Shown: piece after piece, positions 44,470-53,100 of the stretch
Layout of the letters: each line of letters begins with the position of its first letter
Position numbering within the stretch: the stretch's first letter is position 1
Source of the DNA: Terriglobia bacterium
GTDB taxonomy: Bacteria; Acidobacteriota; Terriglobia; Terriglobales; Acidobacteriaceae
Direction of reading: 5' to 3'
DNA: 64,000 nt
Assembly (NCBI GenBank): GCA_020072815.1
Contig: JAIQGE010000005.1
Coordinates: forward strand, 124,001-188,000
Translations under genes and position numbers: made by a program
The notes under the pieces: model-generated
The model's input: the letters and a program-made list of their open reading frames with translations, nothing else
Told to the model about the DNA's origin: nothing
Databases searched by the model: none

Positions 44470-45945
44470 GTGGCTGGCTCATTATTCAGGACGAAATCAA
44501 TTGATCGTCTCACCGCGGAAAGCGGTCAGACGCCGCTCAAGCGGACGCTGGGTCCGGTGTCGTTGGTCGCGCTGGGGATTGGGGCCATTATCGGCGCCGG
44601 CCTGTTTGTGCGGACCGCCGCGGCCATTGCCGACCGCTCCGGCCCATCGGTGACGTTGGCGTTCCTGCTCGCGGGCGTCGGTTGCGCGTTTGCCGGGCTC
44701 TGCTACGCGGAATTTGCTTCCATGATCCCCATCGCCGGCAGCGCTTACACCTATTCGTATACCACCATGGGCGAGCTTGTCGCGTGGATCATCGGATGGG
44801 ACCTGGTGCTGGAGTACGCCGTGGGCGCCGCCACCGTGGCCATCGCCTGGAGCGAGTACTTCAATAAAGTCCTGGAATATGTCGGCCTGCACATTCCGTA
44901 CCAGTGGTGCCATTCTCCGTTTGAAGTCGGCATGGGAGTGAACTCCGGTCTTCATGGAATCATCAATCTTCCTGCCGTCGGCATTCTCCTGATTTTGTCG
45001 CTGCTGCTGGTGCGCGGCACCCGCGAATCGGCGTTCGTGAACAGCCTTATCGTTGTGACCAAGGTCGCCATCGTCATAGTAGTTATTGTGGTTGGCTGGG
45101 GATTCATGAATCCGGCGAACCACACGCCGTATATTCCCGCGGCCACCACGTTTACCACCGCACAGGGAGTTACTCATCCTTACGGCGGCATCATGGGGAT
45201 TTTGGGGGCGGCGGGCGTGGTGTTCTTCGCGTTCATCGGATTTGACGCGGTGTCCACCGCCGCGCAGGAAGCCAAGAACCCCAAGCGCGACATGCCCATC
45301 GGCATTCTAGGATCGCTGGTGATTTGCACCATTTTGTACGTCGCGTTCTCGCACGTATTGAGCGGCGTGGCCACGGTGCAGGACTTCCGCACCGCAGGCA
45401 AGGAAGCTTCCGTTGCTTTCGCCATCTCCAAGTACATGATTGGCTATGCCTGGCTGGCAAAGTTTGTGACGGTGGCCATTCTCGCCGGCTTCTCATCGGT
45501 CATTCTGGTGATGTTGCTGGGCCAATCGCGCGTGTTCTACTCCATGAGCGAAGACGGCTTGGTTCCCAAAGTATTTTCGGAAGTTCATCCCACGTACAAA
45601 ACGCCGTGGAAGTCCAACATGCTGTTCTTTGTCTTCACCTCGCTGTTCGCGGCGTTCATTCCGGAGGACATCGTAGGAGAAATGACCAGCATCGGGACGC
45701 TGTTTGCCTTCATCCTGGTGTGCGCGGGCGTGTGGATTCTGCGCGTCAAGCGGCCGGAGCTGCCGCGGGCTTTCAGAGTTGCATGGTTGCCCGTGGTATC
45801 CGTTCTCGGCATCATCGTTTGCGGCGCCATGATCTACGGTCTGGGCTGGACGAACTGGCTGCGGCTCATTGTCTGGCTGGTCATCGGATTGGTCTTCTAT
45901 TTCCTGTACGGCATAAAGCGCAGCAAGCTGGCCAACGAAGTCTAG
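44470..45945 (+). CDS. cationic amino-acid transporter (CAT/APC family)
   Basis: A 491-residue APC permease of the CAT branch: SLVALGIGAIIGAGLFVRTA in helix 1, GLCYAEFASMIPIAGSAYTYSYTTMGE in helix 3, VFFAFIGFDAVSTAAQEAKNPKRDMP in helix 6. The CAT group transports Arg/Lys and related substrates, but bacterial members vary. It starts at GTG 44470 with GAGAGGG ten bases upstream. It is separated from the first permease by 47 bases. The two share only fold-level similarity, so they are not a recent duplication. Confidence 0.9.
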   Translation: MAGSLFRTKSIDRLTAESGQTPLKRTLGPVSLVALGIGAIIGAGLFVRTAAAIADRSGPSVTLAFLLAGVGCAFAGLCYAEFASMIPIAGSAYTYSYTTMGELVAWIIGWDLVLEYAVGAATVAIAWSEYFNKVLEYVGLHIPYQWCHSPFEVGMGVNSGLHGIINLPAVGILLILSLLLVRGTRESAFVNSLIVVTKVAIVIVVIVVGWGFMNPANHTPYIPAATTFTTAQGVTHPYGGIMGILGAAGVVFFAFIGFDAVSTAAQEAKNPKRDMPIGILGSLVICTILYVAFSHVLSGVATVQDFRTAGKEASVAFAISKYMIGYAWLAKFVTVAILAGFSSVILVMLLGQSRVFYSMSEDGLVPKVFSEVHPTYKTPWKSNMLFFVFTSLFAAFIPEDIVGEMTSIGTLFAFILVCAGVWILRVKRPELPRAFRVAWLPVVSVLGIIVCGAMIYGLGWTNWLRLIVWLVIGLVFYFLYGIKRSKLANEV

Positions 45946-46064
45946 TGAAAAGCGATTCTCGTGCTCTTCGGTTCTTCAAAGGCCCTTCGCTCCGGCGGGG
46001 GGCTTGGTTTTTCAGCAGCTCTGGACCTCTGGGTTTGTGCAGCGCTATTCGCGATCGATTTAGG

Positions 46065-46098
46065 TTTCTCCGTGCCTCCGGTGTCTCCGTGGTGGAAT
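46065..46098 (-). repeat. dispersed CACGGAG repeat, copy 2 (inverted)
   Basis: The reverse strand reads ATTCCACCACGGAG followed by CACCGGAGG and CACGGAGAAA, nearly the sequence at 39735-39767 with one extra base. It lies in the gap between the CAT transporter and the channel gene. Confidence 0.55.
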
Positions 46099-46141
46099 TT
46101 TGCTTTTGATCTAAAATGGACTCCGAATCAGGAGTCCCGCC

Positions 46142-47164
46142 CTGAACCTGCAAAGTTTCCGTCTACTGAAGATTTGCGCGATCGCCCTGCTGGCGCTCAC
46201 CGCCGCCGGCACCGTGGGATTTCACTACATTGAAGGCTGGAGCTGGTTTGACAGTTTTTACATGGTGGTGATTACGCTCAGCACGATCGGTTATCAGGAG
46301 GTCCGCCCGCTCTCGCACGCCGGACGGGTCTTCAACGTAGCGCTGATCACCGCCGGGGTCGGACTGGTGTTCCTGATGATCGGGGCGCTGACCCAGGCTT
46401 TGCTAGAATTCGAATTGGTCAAGGTGTTCGGAAGGCGCCGTATGCAACGTGAAGTGGCCAACCTGAAAAATCACTACATCATCTGCGGCGCCGGACGCGT
46501 GGGCAACAGCGTGGCCCTTGAACTGGCGCGCAAGCCCTGCCATTTCGTGATTGTAGAGAACGACGAGAAGAGCGTCGCTACCATGGACCCCAAGTGGCTG
46601 GTTCTCCTGGGCGACGCGGCCAGCGAAAAGGTCCTGCGCGAAGCCGGCATTGAGCACGCCGTTGGCCTGGTGGCGGCCACCACCACGGACGCCACCAATA
46701 TCTATATCGTGCTCACCGCGCGCAGCCTGAATCCCCGGCTCAAGATCATTGCCCGCGCCAGTGAAGAACACGCGCAAAAGCACCTGCGGACCGCCGGGGC
46801 TGACGTGGTGATCTCGCCTTACACCGCGGCCGGGCACCGCATCGCCCAGAGTTTTCTCCGTCCCAACGTCCTGGATTTTCTGGACATCACCACGGCCCGG
46901 GCCGGCGTTTTTGAAATGATCATTGAAGAGGTCCGCGTGGGCGAAGGGTCGGCCTTGTCGCAAACCACCGTAGGCGGCTCCGGCTTGCACCATCGCTTCG
47001 GCATCATGATTCTGGCCATCCGCCGCGCCGACGGCGAAACCCGCTTCAATCCCAAGGCCCAGGAAACCATCCGCACCGGCGACTACCTGATTGCCATGGG
47101 CGAACCCGGCCAGTTGGCCAAACTTGAAAAGCTGGCCACCCAGGCGGTCTCGCCAATCCTATGA
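46142..47164 (+). CDS. two-TM ion channel with RCK (TrkA-N/TrkA-C) domains, likely CTG start
   Basis: Residues 1-90 contain a first transmembrane helix (ICAIALLALTAAGTVGF), a pore region with the filter-like TLSTIGYQE and a second helix (FNVALITAGVGLVFLMIGAL). A Rossmann TrkA-N domain follows (about 100-220, YIICGAGRVGNSVALELA), then a TrkA-C domain (about 235-335). The layout is that of MthK-type potassium channels gated by cytosolic ligands. GTG 46214 would delete the first helix. The frame continues upstream to 46115 with no ATG, GTG or TTG, and CTG 46142 has AGGAG seven bases upstream, so I choose it. The filter GYQ differs from canonical GYG, so potassium selectivity is unproven. Confidence 0.8.
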   Translation: MNLQSFRLLKICAIALLALTAAGTVGFHYIEGWSWFDSFYMVVITLSTIGYQEVRPLSHAGRVFNVALITAGVGLVFLMIGALTQALLEFELVKVFGRRRMQREVANLKNHYIICGAGRVGNSVALELARKPCHFVIVENDEKSVATMDPKWLVLLGDAASEKVLREAGIEHAVGLVAATTTDATNIYIVLTARSLNPRLKIIARASEEHAQKHLRTAGADVVISPYTAAGHRIAQSFLRPNVLDFLDITTARAGVFEMIIEEVRVGEGSALSQTTVGGSGLHHRFGIMILAIRRADGETRFNPKAQETIRTGDYLIAMGEPGQLAKLEKLATQAVSPIL

Positions 47165-47183
47165 AAGCTGCGTCGCCTTTCTT

Positions 47184-48887
47184 ATGAAGATCGTAACCGC
47201 CGCGGAAATGCGGGAGATTGACCGCCTTACCACCGAACAGTACGGCGTGCCTTCCCTCACGCTCATGGAGAACGCGGGGACGGCCGTGGCGGAGTTCGCG
47301 CAGAAGCATTTTGATTTCAATTACGTTTGCGTGGTCTGCGGCAAAGGCAACAACGGCGGTGACGGCTTGGTCGCCGCGCGCAAGCTGCAGGAAGCGGGAA
47401 AGAAAGTTGCCGTCATCATTCTGGCGAAGTCCTCTGACGAACTGCGCGGCGACGCCGCTGAAGTGTTCAAGACGTTGCCGATGAAGCCTCTGTGGGTTGC
47501 TGAAGAGTCTGACTTCGAGAGGCCCGAAGTTCAATCGGAACTCAAGTCTGAACTAATCCTTGATGCCATCGTCGGCACGGGTTTCAAGTCGCCGCTACAA
47601 GGGCTGGGTCGCAAAGCTGTAGAAGTTATCAATCAGGCTGCTTCACCGGTGCTGGCAATAGATATTCCATCGGGTGCTTACTCCGATAGCTTTTTGCCCG
47701 CCAGGGCCCAGGGACTCATGGCCAAAGCTGACGCGGTCGTCACTTTTACTGCTCCCAAGCCGGTACACGTCTTTGGTGACCTCACGTCAGGGCCGATTGC
47801 CGTGGTTTCGATCGGCACAGAGTGGAAAATCGTCGAACAAGTCGCAGTAAGCTTGAAACTTCATGCGACCTTCAGCGGGCACGTAACTTCTTTTTTTCTT
47901 CCGCGCGAAGTTGACGCTCACAAGGGTAACTTCGGGCACATCCTGGTGATTGGCGGTTCGGTCGGCAAAGCAGGAGCTGCCGCGATGGCGGGGCTCGCTG
48001 CTCTCAGAACGGGTGCGGGTCTGGTGACCGTGGCGTCCCCCAAGTCCGTACAGCCCACCGTCGCCTCGTTTGCTCCGGAGTTCATGACCGACGCACTGCC
48101 AGAGACTTCTGAAGGCACCGTATGCTCCCAGGCGTTATCTCAATTGAAGAAACTCGCCGAGGGGAAAGATGTGATCGTTCTCGGGCCAGGGCTTTCGCAC
48201 AACTCTGAAACTGCGGACACAATTCGTCAGCTTCTGCCTGAGTTAAGCACACCAGTCGTCCTCGATGCCGACGGCCTCAATGCTTTTGAAGGCCACACTG
48301 ACCAACTCCGCAACGAGTCTGGCCTGATTCTTACCCCGCACCCCGGAGAAATGGCCAGAATTGCTGGCTCTCCGGTGGGCGAAGGCGCAGAGTCCCGTCT
48401 CAAGGTGGTGCGCGAGATCGCCCACAGGCACGATGCTATCGTGGTTCTGAAAGGTCATCGCACGCTGACCGCGTCAAAGAATGGGCAAGTATGGGTGAAT
48501 ACCTCCGGCAATCCCGGTATGGCCAAAGGCGGTTCCGGCGATGTACTCTCCGGAATAATCGCGGCCACTCTTCTCTTTCGAATGAACGACCGTGGATTCA
48601 TGTTAGGTTCACAGTCGGAAGAAGTAAAGGAGCTCCTTCGACGCCGCGACGCGGGAGATCAAGATGCGCAACAGGCCATCGATGAGTTCTCCGCGAATGC
48701 CATTTACGGCTGGGTGGCTACGATCGTCTCAAGCGCCGTCTATCTCCACGGCCTGGCCGGTGACATCGCCCGCGATTTGTACGGCGAGAATTCCATGATC
48801 GCCACGGACATGATCAACTGTCTGGGCGAAGCCTTTGACGTTTGCGAACATGAAGCCCACGGCAAGTTCGCCTACCTCCAAAGATAA
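47184..48887 (+). CDS. nnr: bifunctional NAD(P)H-hydrate epimerase/dehydratase
   Basis: The 567-residue protein joins an N-terminal YjeF_N epimerase (about 1-220: TLMENAGTAVAEF, GKGNNGGDGLVAARKL) to a C-terminal ribokinase-like ADP/ATP-dependent dehydratase (about 235-565: GHILVIGGSVGKAGAAAMAGLAALRTGAGLV, GPGLS, LDADGLNAF, LTPHPGEMARI, GNPGMAKGGSGDVLSGII). It repairs hydrated NAD(P)H. A ~35-residue insertion (about 470-510, SQSEEVKELLRRRDAGDQ) lies between SGIIAATL and YLHGLAGD, a place where most family members have a short loop. ATG 47184 is fixed by the usual MKIVTAAEMREID start. It is followed by tsaE, a common linkage. Confidence 0.93.
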   Translation: MKIVTAAEMREIDRLTTEQYGVPSLTLMENAGTAVAEFAQKHFDFNYVCVVCGKGNNGGDGLVAARKLQEAGKKVAVIILAKSSDELRGDAAEVFKTLPMKPLWVAEESDFERPEVQSELKSELILDAIVGTGFKSPLQGLGRKAVEVINQAASPVLAIDIPSGAYSDSFLPARAQGLMAKADAVVTFTAPKPVHVFGDLTSGPIAVVSIGTEWKIVEQVAVSLKLHATFSGHVTSFFLPREVDAHKGNFGHILVIGGSVGKAGAAAMAGLAALRTGAGLVTVASPKSVQPTVASFAPEFMTDALPETSEGTVCSQALSQLKKLAEGKDVIVLGPGLSHNSETADTIRQLLPELSTPVVLDADGLNAFEGHTDQLRNESGLILTPHPGEMARIAGSPVGEGAESRLKVVREIAHRHDAIVVLKGHRTLTASKNGQVWVNTSGNPGMAKGGSGDVLSGIIAATLLFRMNDRGFMLGSQSEEVKELLRRRDAGDQDAQQAIDEFSANAIYGWVATIVSSAVYLHGLAGDIARDLYGENSMIATDMINCLGEAFDVCEHEAHGKFAYLQR

Positions 48888-48897
48888 AAAGACAAAA

Positions 48898-49323
48898 ATG
48901 AAGATGAAATCCTTCACCACCCACTCCGCCGACGAGACCACCGAACTCGGGCGCAAGCTGGCCGGTGAACTCAAGCCTGGCAGCATTGTCCTGCTGCGCG
49001 GCGATCTGGGAGCAGGGAAGACCACGCTGGTCAAAGGCATTGCGGAGGGTTTTCACGCCGCAGAAGCCGAGGCCGTCACCAGCCCCACATTCACGCTCAT
49101 CCACGAATATCGCGGCCCGGAGGTTACGGTCTTCCATATTGATCTCTATCGTATTGACACGCAGCGCCAACTGGACACGCTGGCCCTCGACGACCTGATG
49201 GAGCCCAATACCATCCTGCTCATCGAATGGGGAGAGAAGTTTCCGCGCTTCGCCCAAGAGCGCGACGTGGAGATAGCGATTGAGCATAAGGGTGGAGATG
49301 ACCGACTCATAAAAATCGGGTGA
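48898..49323 (+). CDS. tsaE: tRNA threonylcarbamoyladenosine biosynthesis ATPase TsaE
   Basis: The 141-residue P-loop protein shows GDLGAGKTTLVKGIAEGF (Lys41), TSPTFTLIHEY, and IDLYRI...LDDL followed by LIEWGEKFP, which together define TsaE/YjeE. It works with TsaB, TsaC and TsaD to make t6A37 on ANN-decoding tRNAs. The ATG at 48898 lies just behind the nnr stop. In-frame ATGs upstream overlap nnr and would give a poorly conserved leader. Confidence 0.93.
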   Translation: MKMKSFTTHSADETTELGRKLAGELKPGSIVLLRGDLGAGKTTLVKGIAEGFHAAEAEAVTSPTFTLIHEYRGPEVTVFHIDLYRIDTQRQLDTLALDDLMEPNTILLIEWGEKFPRFAQERDVEIAIEHKGGDDRLIKIG

Positions 49324-49384
49324 TCGATAAATCTGGCGATTCGGAATTTCACTTAGCCGGATATCAGCAGAGGCTAAGCCGGAT

Positions 49385-50180
49385 CTACGGGAACTGCATG
49401 CTGACGGTGCCTGATTCCGAGCACGTGCCCTGGGTTGAGGTATAGGTGCCGGTAAAGAAGTCGCCGCCGAAGGCGAGGGGGGCAAAATCACCCTGCAGGA
49501 TTGTCTTGCCCGTGGTTCCCGGCTGGCTGTTGTCCAGAATCAACTGGCTTCCCGCGCCGATGAGAAGCGAAGCCGGGTCAACCGTGGCCGCGCTGAAACA
49601 GGTGCCGCCCGTGATGGTTGCGGTGCCGGTCCCGGAGAATAATCCATGAGCATCAGGGCCGGTCTGCGTGAGCGCCATGCTCATCTGCGAGGCCGTTCCA
49701 CCAGTCGAGGTAAAAGTCGCGCGCCAAATGCCGGTCAAAACCAATGTGTTGACGATGGCGCCCCCCCGAGGCGGGGCCGGCACAACCGGCGCCGGTAATA
49801 GAGTAGGTTCCGTCAAGTAAGCTCGGATGGACTGCCGGATGAGAGAGGCTGAAATTTAGGATCTGTCCGCTCGGCAACGTCAGACCAAGTTCGACGGGGA
49901 AATCCGGGGCGTCGCTCAGGGAGCCGGTCACCGGAATGTCAGTGCTGAAAGAAAAACAGGACGGCATCGTAATATGCATAATGCCGGAGACGCTGCGGCC
50001 GTTCTGCGCCAGGTTGCCGTTCAATCTCCAAATCGTGGCGGAGTTGGTATTTGAGGTGGCATTGATCTGATAAGCTCGGATAGCAGTGGTGGTGGAGGTG
50101 TTGTTTCCTCCGCCGCATCCAGCCATTGCCAGAGAAAGCAAAAGTAATATGCATAACTGCGAATGATGGATGCGTTTCAT
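49385..50180 (-). pseudogene. putative lipoprotein with frameshift at a C7 tract
   Basis: The frame starts at ATG 50180 behind a well-placed AAGGAG and encodes a lipoprotein signal (LLLLSLAMAGCGGG), then a Thr/Ser/Asn-rich beta-type domain. The reading TYSITGAGCAGPASGG ends the first frame at a run of seven C (plus strand 49761-49767). Continuing in the adjacent frame gives AIVNTLVLTGIWRATF, then a similar domain ending in GTYTSTQGTCSESGTVSMQFP and a stop. The two halves clearly belong together (about 265 residues), so a one-base indel splits the gene: true mutation, phase variation or base-call error. I do not recognise the family. Its location would be the outer or inner membrane surface. 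Confidence 0.65.
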
Positions 50181-50446
50181 GGAGTAACTCCTTCCAGGAA
50201 AGCCGCGACGCCAAGGATAAAACCTCATACGTGGATCTTATTCTGCTTCTAGTGCTAACTACCATTGCAAATCTTATCAAAACTCTTCCAAACTACATAC
50301 ATAGCTAGAAACCCAGCCGAGTAAGATGCGACTGAGGGGCGCTGCTTTGGGGCCAAGGCTACGCGTTGGTCGAGCAATTGACACTGGACAAGGCGCTGCC
50401 ATTGCGTGGGTCGGCCAGAAATAGAAGCAAACATCAGGAGCGAGTC

Positions 50447-51058
50447 ATGTTCAAAATGAATGATCGGCGGCCAGTTGTTGCGTTGATTGTCCTCGGAACG
50501 GCGCTGTGGGCCTCCGTCGCAGCAGCGCAACAGGAAGATGCCGGCAAATCAGGGAGCAAGGAAAAGGCCAAGCCTGCGGTGATGGTCCCGGCGCCGGTTC
50601 CGGCGCAAATCCGTTCGGCAAAGAGAGTCTTTATTGCTTACGCCGGCGGAGACAGCAACGCCGACTATGCCAGATACAGTGGATCGGCCACACGGACCTA
50701 CGATCAGTTCTATGCGGCCATGAAAACCTGGGGACACTACGAACTGGCGTCCAACCCCGCCGACGCCGAACTGGTGTTTGAGATATCTTTCGCGGAGCCC
50801 CAAGCAAGGGTGAGCGGCGGCAGTTCTTTTCCAGACCCGCACTTTAAACTGGCCATCGTTGATGTCCGGACCCGCATCTTGTTATGGACCGTCACCGAAC
50901 ACATTGATGTTGCGATGTTGCAGGAAAACCGTGACAAGAACTTTGATCAAGCCCTGGTGGACCTCGTCAACGACGTCTCCACGCTGGCTGGGCAACCCCC
51001 GGCCATCGTTGTGAAAAGGAAAAAAGATGCGCCTCCGTGGCAACCAACGCCCTACTAG
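50447..51058 (+). CDS. secreted protein of unknown function, paralogue 1
   Basis: From ATG 50447 (AGGAG upstream) the 203-residue product has a signal peptide (LIVLGTALWASVAAAQ), a Lys-rich linker and a conserved region: VPAPVPAQIRSAKRVFIAYAGGDSN, YDQFYAAMKTWGHYELASNPADAELVFEI, LAIVDVRTRILLWTVTEHI, and ALVDLVNDVSTLAGQPP. The arrangement recalls proteins that build a small alpha/beta domain around an 'LxDxxTxxxLW' motif, but no function is known to me. It is the first of a tandem pair. The 265 bases upstream hold no other gene. Confidence 0.75.
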   Translation: MFKMNDRRPVVALIVLGTALWASVAAAQQEDAGKSGSKEKAKPAVMVPAPVPAQIRSAKRVFIAYAGGDSNADYARYSGSATRTYDQFYAAMKTWGHYELASNPADAELVFEISFAEPQARVSGGSSFPDPHFKLAIVDVRTRILLWTVTEHIDVAMLQENRDKNFDQALVDLVNDVSTLAGQPPAIVVKRKKDAPPWQPTPY

Positions 51059-51142
51059 CGGAGACTGTGGGACCCGCGCCGGCGCAGTTGCCACAGCCGC
51101 CATCTTAAGCGCAGCGTTGCCGGCTTCAGAAGGAGAGCAATC

Positions 51143-51721
51143 ATGTTGAAAATCGTCAAGCCGGCAATCGCTGGTGTAATTCTTGCAATTGTGTTGACTG
51201 CAATGCAGGCCGTGGAGGGGCAAACACAACCGCCGAATCCGGCGCAAGTTTCGCAAGCTCCGGTTCCGGCACAGATATTCTCGGCAAAAAAAGTGTTCAT
51301 CTCCAACGTCGGCGGCGACGTTGACATTTCGCCCGACCACTACAGCGGAGGTCCTGACCGCGCGTACAACCAGTTTTATGCCGCCATCAAGAACTGGGGA
51401 CGATATGAACCAGTATTAACTCCTGCCGACGCTGAACTGATTTTTGAGCTCCACTTTGACGCTCCCATACGCGTTAACGAATCTGGCCAGACCTGGAGTC
51501 GTCCCCAATTTCGCTTGCTGATCACGGACGTAAAGACCCGTGCTGTGCTTTGGTCCTTTACCGAATATCTCCCAACTCGCGGAGCCACGCACGATCAGAG
51601 TTTCGATCGCGGCCTGGTGGCCCTGGTCAACGATGTGGCCAAATTGGCCGGCCAACCTCCGGCCATATCGACTGAAGAGCCCCGGAAGAAAGAGGCCAAG
51701 CAGACTGACGCCCGAGAATAG
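51143..51721 (+). CDS. secreted protein of unknown function, paralogue 2
   Basis: This 192-residue protein repeats the layout of the gene 84 bases upstream: signal peptide (VILAIVLTAMQAVEG), APVPAQIFSAKKVFISNVGGD, YNQFYAAIKNWGRYEPVLTPADAELIFEL, LLITDVKTRAVLWSFTEYL and ALVNDVAKLAGQPP. Identity between the two is high in these blocks and low elsewhere, indicating an old tandem duplication. AGAAGGAG precedes the ATG. Their similar size and export signal suggest related roles in the envelope. Confidence 0.75.
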   Translation: MLKIVKPAIAGVILAIVLTAMQAVEGQTQPPNPAQVSQAPVPAQIFSAKKVFISNVGGDVDISPDHYSGGPDRAYNQFYAAIKNWGRYEPVLTPADAELIFELHFDAPIRVNESGQTWSRPQFRLLITDVKTRAVLWSFTEYLPTRGATHDQSFDRGLVALVNDVAKLAGQPPAISTEEPRKKEAKQTDARE

Positions 51722-51758
51722 GAAAGACCGTACTGACGGATAGTAAACTGCGGCGCGG

Positions 51759-51950
51759 TTATTCGGCTCCGGTTTTTGGCGTGTTCTTCAGCGTCATCAC
51801 CACCAGCCACACGCCGTTCAGCACGAACAGCACTGCCGCCGGAACCAGGTACTTCATGACCGGCCAGCGGTGAAAGGCGCACCACACCGCCCCGCTGACG
51901 ATCAGCAGATTTACAACAACGTAAATGGCAAAGATTGTGCCGCGTGACAT
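51759..51950 (-). CDS. small two-helix membrane protein
   Basis: A 63-residue frame starting MSRGTIFAIYVVVNLL has two hydrophobic helices (about 5-24 and 33-54) joined by a short basic loop (FHRWPVMK) and a polar end. ATG 51950 is preferred, because the longer upstream extension would overlap the end of fabI and has no membrane or domain character. It lies directly behind fabI on the same strand and may be cotranscribed. Function unknown. Confidence 0.6.
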   Translation of the reverse strand: MSRGTIFAIYVVVNLLIVSGAVWCAFHRWPVMKYLVPAAVLFVLNGVWLVVMTLKNTPKTGAE

Positions 51951-51987
51951 GCTGTGCTCAAAATCCCTGATCTTAGAAGCCTTGATC

Positions 51988-52755
51988 TTAAAAACCCATG
52001 ATGTTGTAGCCGCAGTCCACGTAGAGCGTTTCACCGGTGATCGCCGAGCTCATGTCAGAGCACAGGAACAACGCCGTATCGCCAACTTCCTTTACGTCCA
52101 CGTTGCGCTTCAGCGGCGCGTGTTCGGCGTGGTTCTTGAGCATCTGTATGAAATCGCCTACACCGCGCGCGGCCAGGGTCTTGATGGGCCCGGCGGAGAT
52201 GGCGTTCACGCGAATCTTCTTCGGCCCCAGGCTGTTGGCCAGGTAGCGCACGGTGGCTTCCAGTGATGCCTTGGCCACGCCCATCACGTTGTAGCCGGGA
52301 ACCACCTTTTCCGCGCCGAAATAACTCAGCGTGATCACCGAGCCGCCTTCGCTCATCAGAGGCGCTGCGGCACGTGTGACGGCGATGAGCGAATAGACGC
52401 TGACGTCGTGCGCGATGCGGAAACCTTCGCGGCTGGTGTTCAGGAAGTCGCCTTTCATGTCTTCTGCGGGCGCGTAAGCCACGCAGTGGGCCAGGGCATC
52501 CAGACGGCCGAAGCGGGCCTTGAGCTGGGCGAAGAGTTGTTCAATCTCCGCGTCGTTCGCCACGTCGCATTGGAAAGCCTCGGCCCCCGGCAGGGAAGTG
52601 ATCAGGTCATGGGCTTCCTGCTTCAGTCGCTCGTTCTGGTAGGTGATGGCCAGCTTGGCGCCGGCTTCACTCAAGCCCTGGGCAATCGCCCAGGCGATGC
52701 TCCGTTTGTTCGCGACTCCAAAGATAACGGCGTTTTTGCCCTGCATGCTCAGCAT
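51988..52755 (-). CDS. fabI: enoyl-ACP reductase (NADH)
   Basis: The 255-residue short-chain dehydrogenase has FabI signatures: GVANKRSIAWAIAQGLSEAGA (nucleotide-binding, with the Ser of the FabI-specific loop), SYFGAEKVVPGYNVMGVAKASLEATVRYLA (catalytic Tyr and Lys) and LGPKKIRVNAISAGPIKTLAARGV. It carries out the last reduction in each fatty-acid elongation cycle and is the triclosan target in other bacteria. ATG 52755 has GAGGGG ten bases upstream; an internal ATG (52746) is possible. It is divergent from the formate dehydrogenase operon. Confidence 0.95.
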   Translation of the reverse strand: MLSMQGKNAVIFGVANKRSIAWAIAQGLSEAGAKLAITYQNERLKQEAHDLITSLPGAEAFQCDVANDAEIEQLFAQLKARFGRLDALAHCVAYAPAEDMKGDFLNTSREGFRIAHDVSVYSLIAVTRAAAPLMSEGGSVITLSYFGAEKVVPGYNVMGVAKASLEATVRYLANSLGPKKIRVNAISAGPIKTLAARGVGDFIQMLKNHAEHAPLKRNVDVKEVGDTALFLCSDMSSAITGETLYVDCGYNIMGF

Positions 52756-53100
52756 AGTGGTCAGTCCCCTCGCAAAGAAACTAGCAAGGATAACAGGAAG
52801 CATGTGATTCGTGCCTTGGCGGTCCCGGCTCGCCACGGCGGCCCCTGATTCGGCGCTGCGTCCGAAGCTGGTAAGACTTCAGGCCCGTGCGCGCAACCCT
52901 GGGAAATCAAGCGGGAATTAGCTTGATCAATCCGAAACACAAAAACATATAGACAAAACGGGTTGCTGGTTCTAACATTCTGTGCACTTTTTCAAGCAGC
53001 CTGGGAGCCGGGCTGTAATTTGCGGAATTATTGTGTTCAAAATTCGCCGAGTGCTGAATTTGACTCACCGGCCGTGATCGCCCAAGAGGAGGCAACCGCT
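52756..53100. other. divergent intergenic region fabI / formate dehydrogenase
   Basis: About 345 bases without a supported gene. The right end holds AAGAGGAGG, the ribosome-binding site of the dehydrogenase gene. An AT-rich patch (52915-52960, with TTGATCAATCC) might contain promoter elements, but no full -35/-10 pair or symmetric FNR/CRP site could be supported. Confidence 0.3.
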
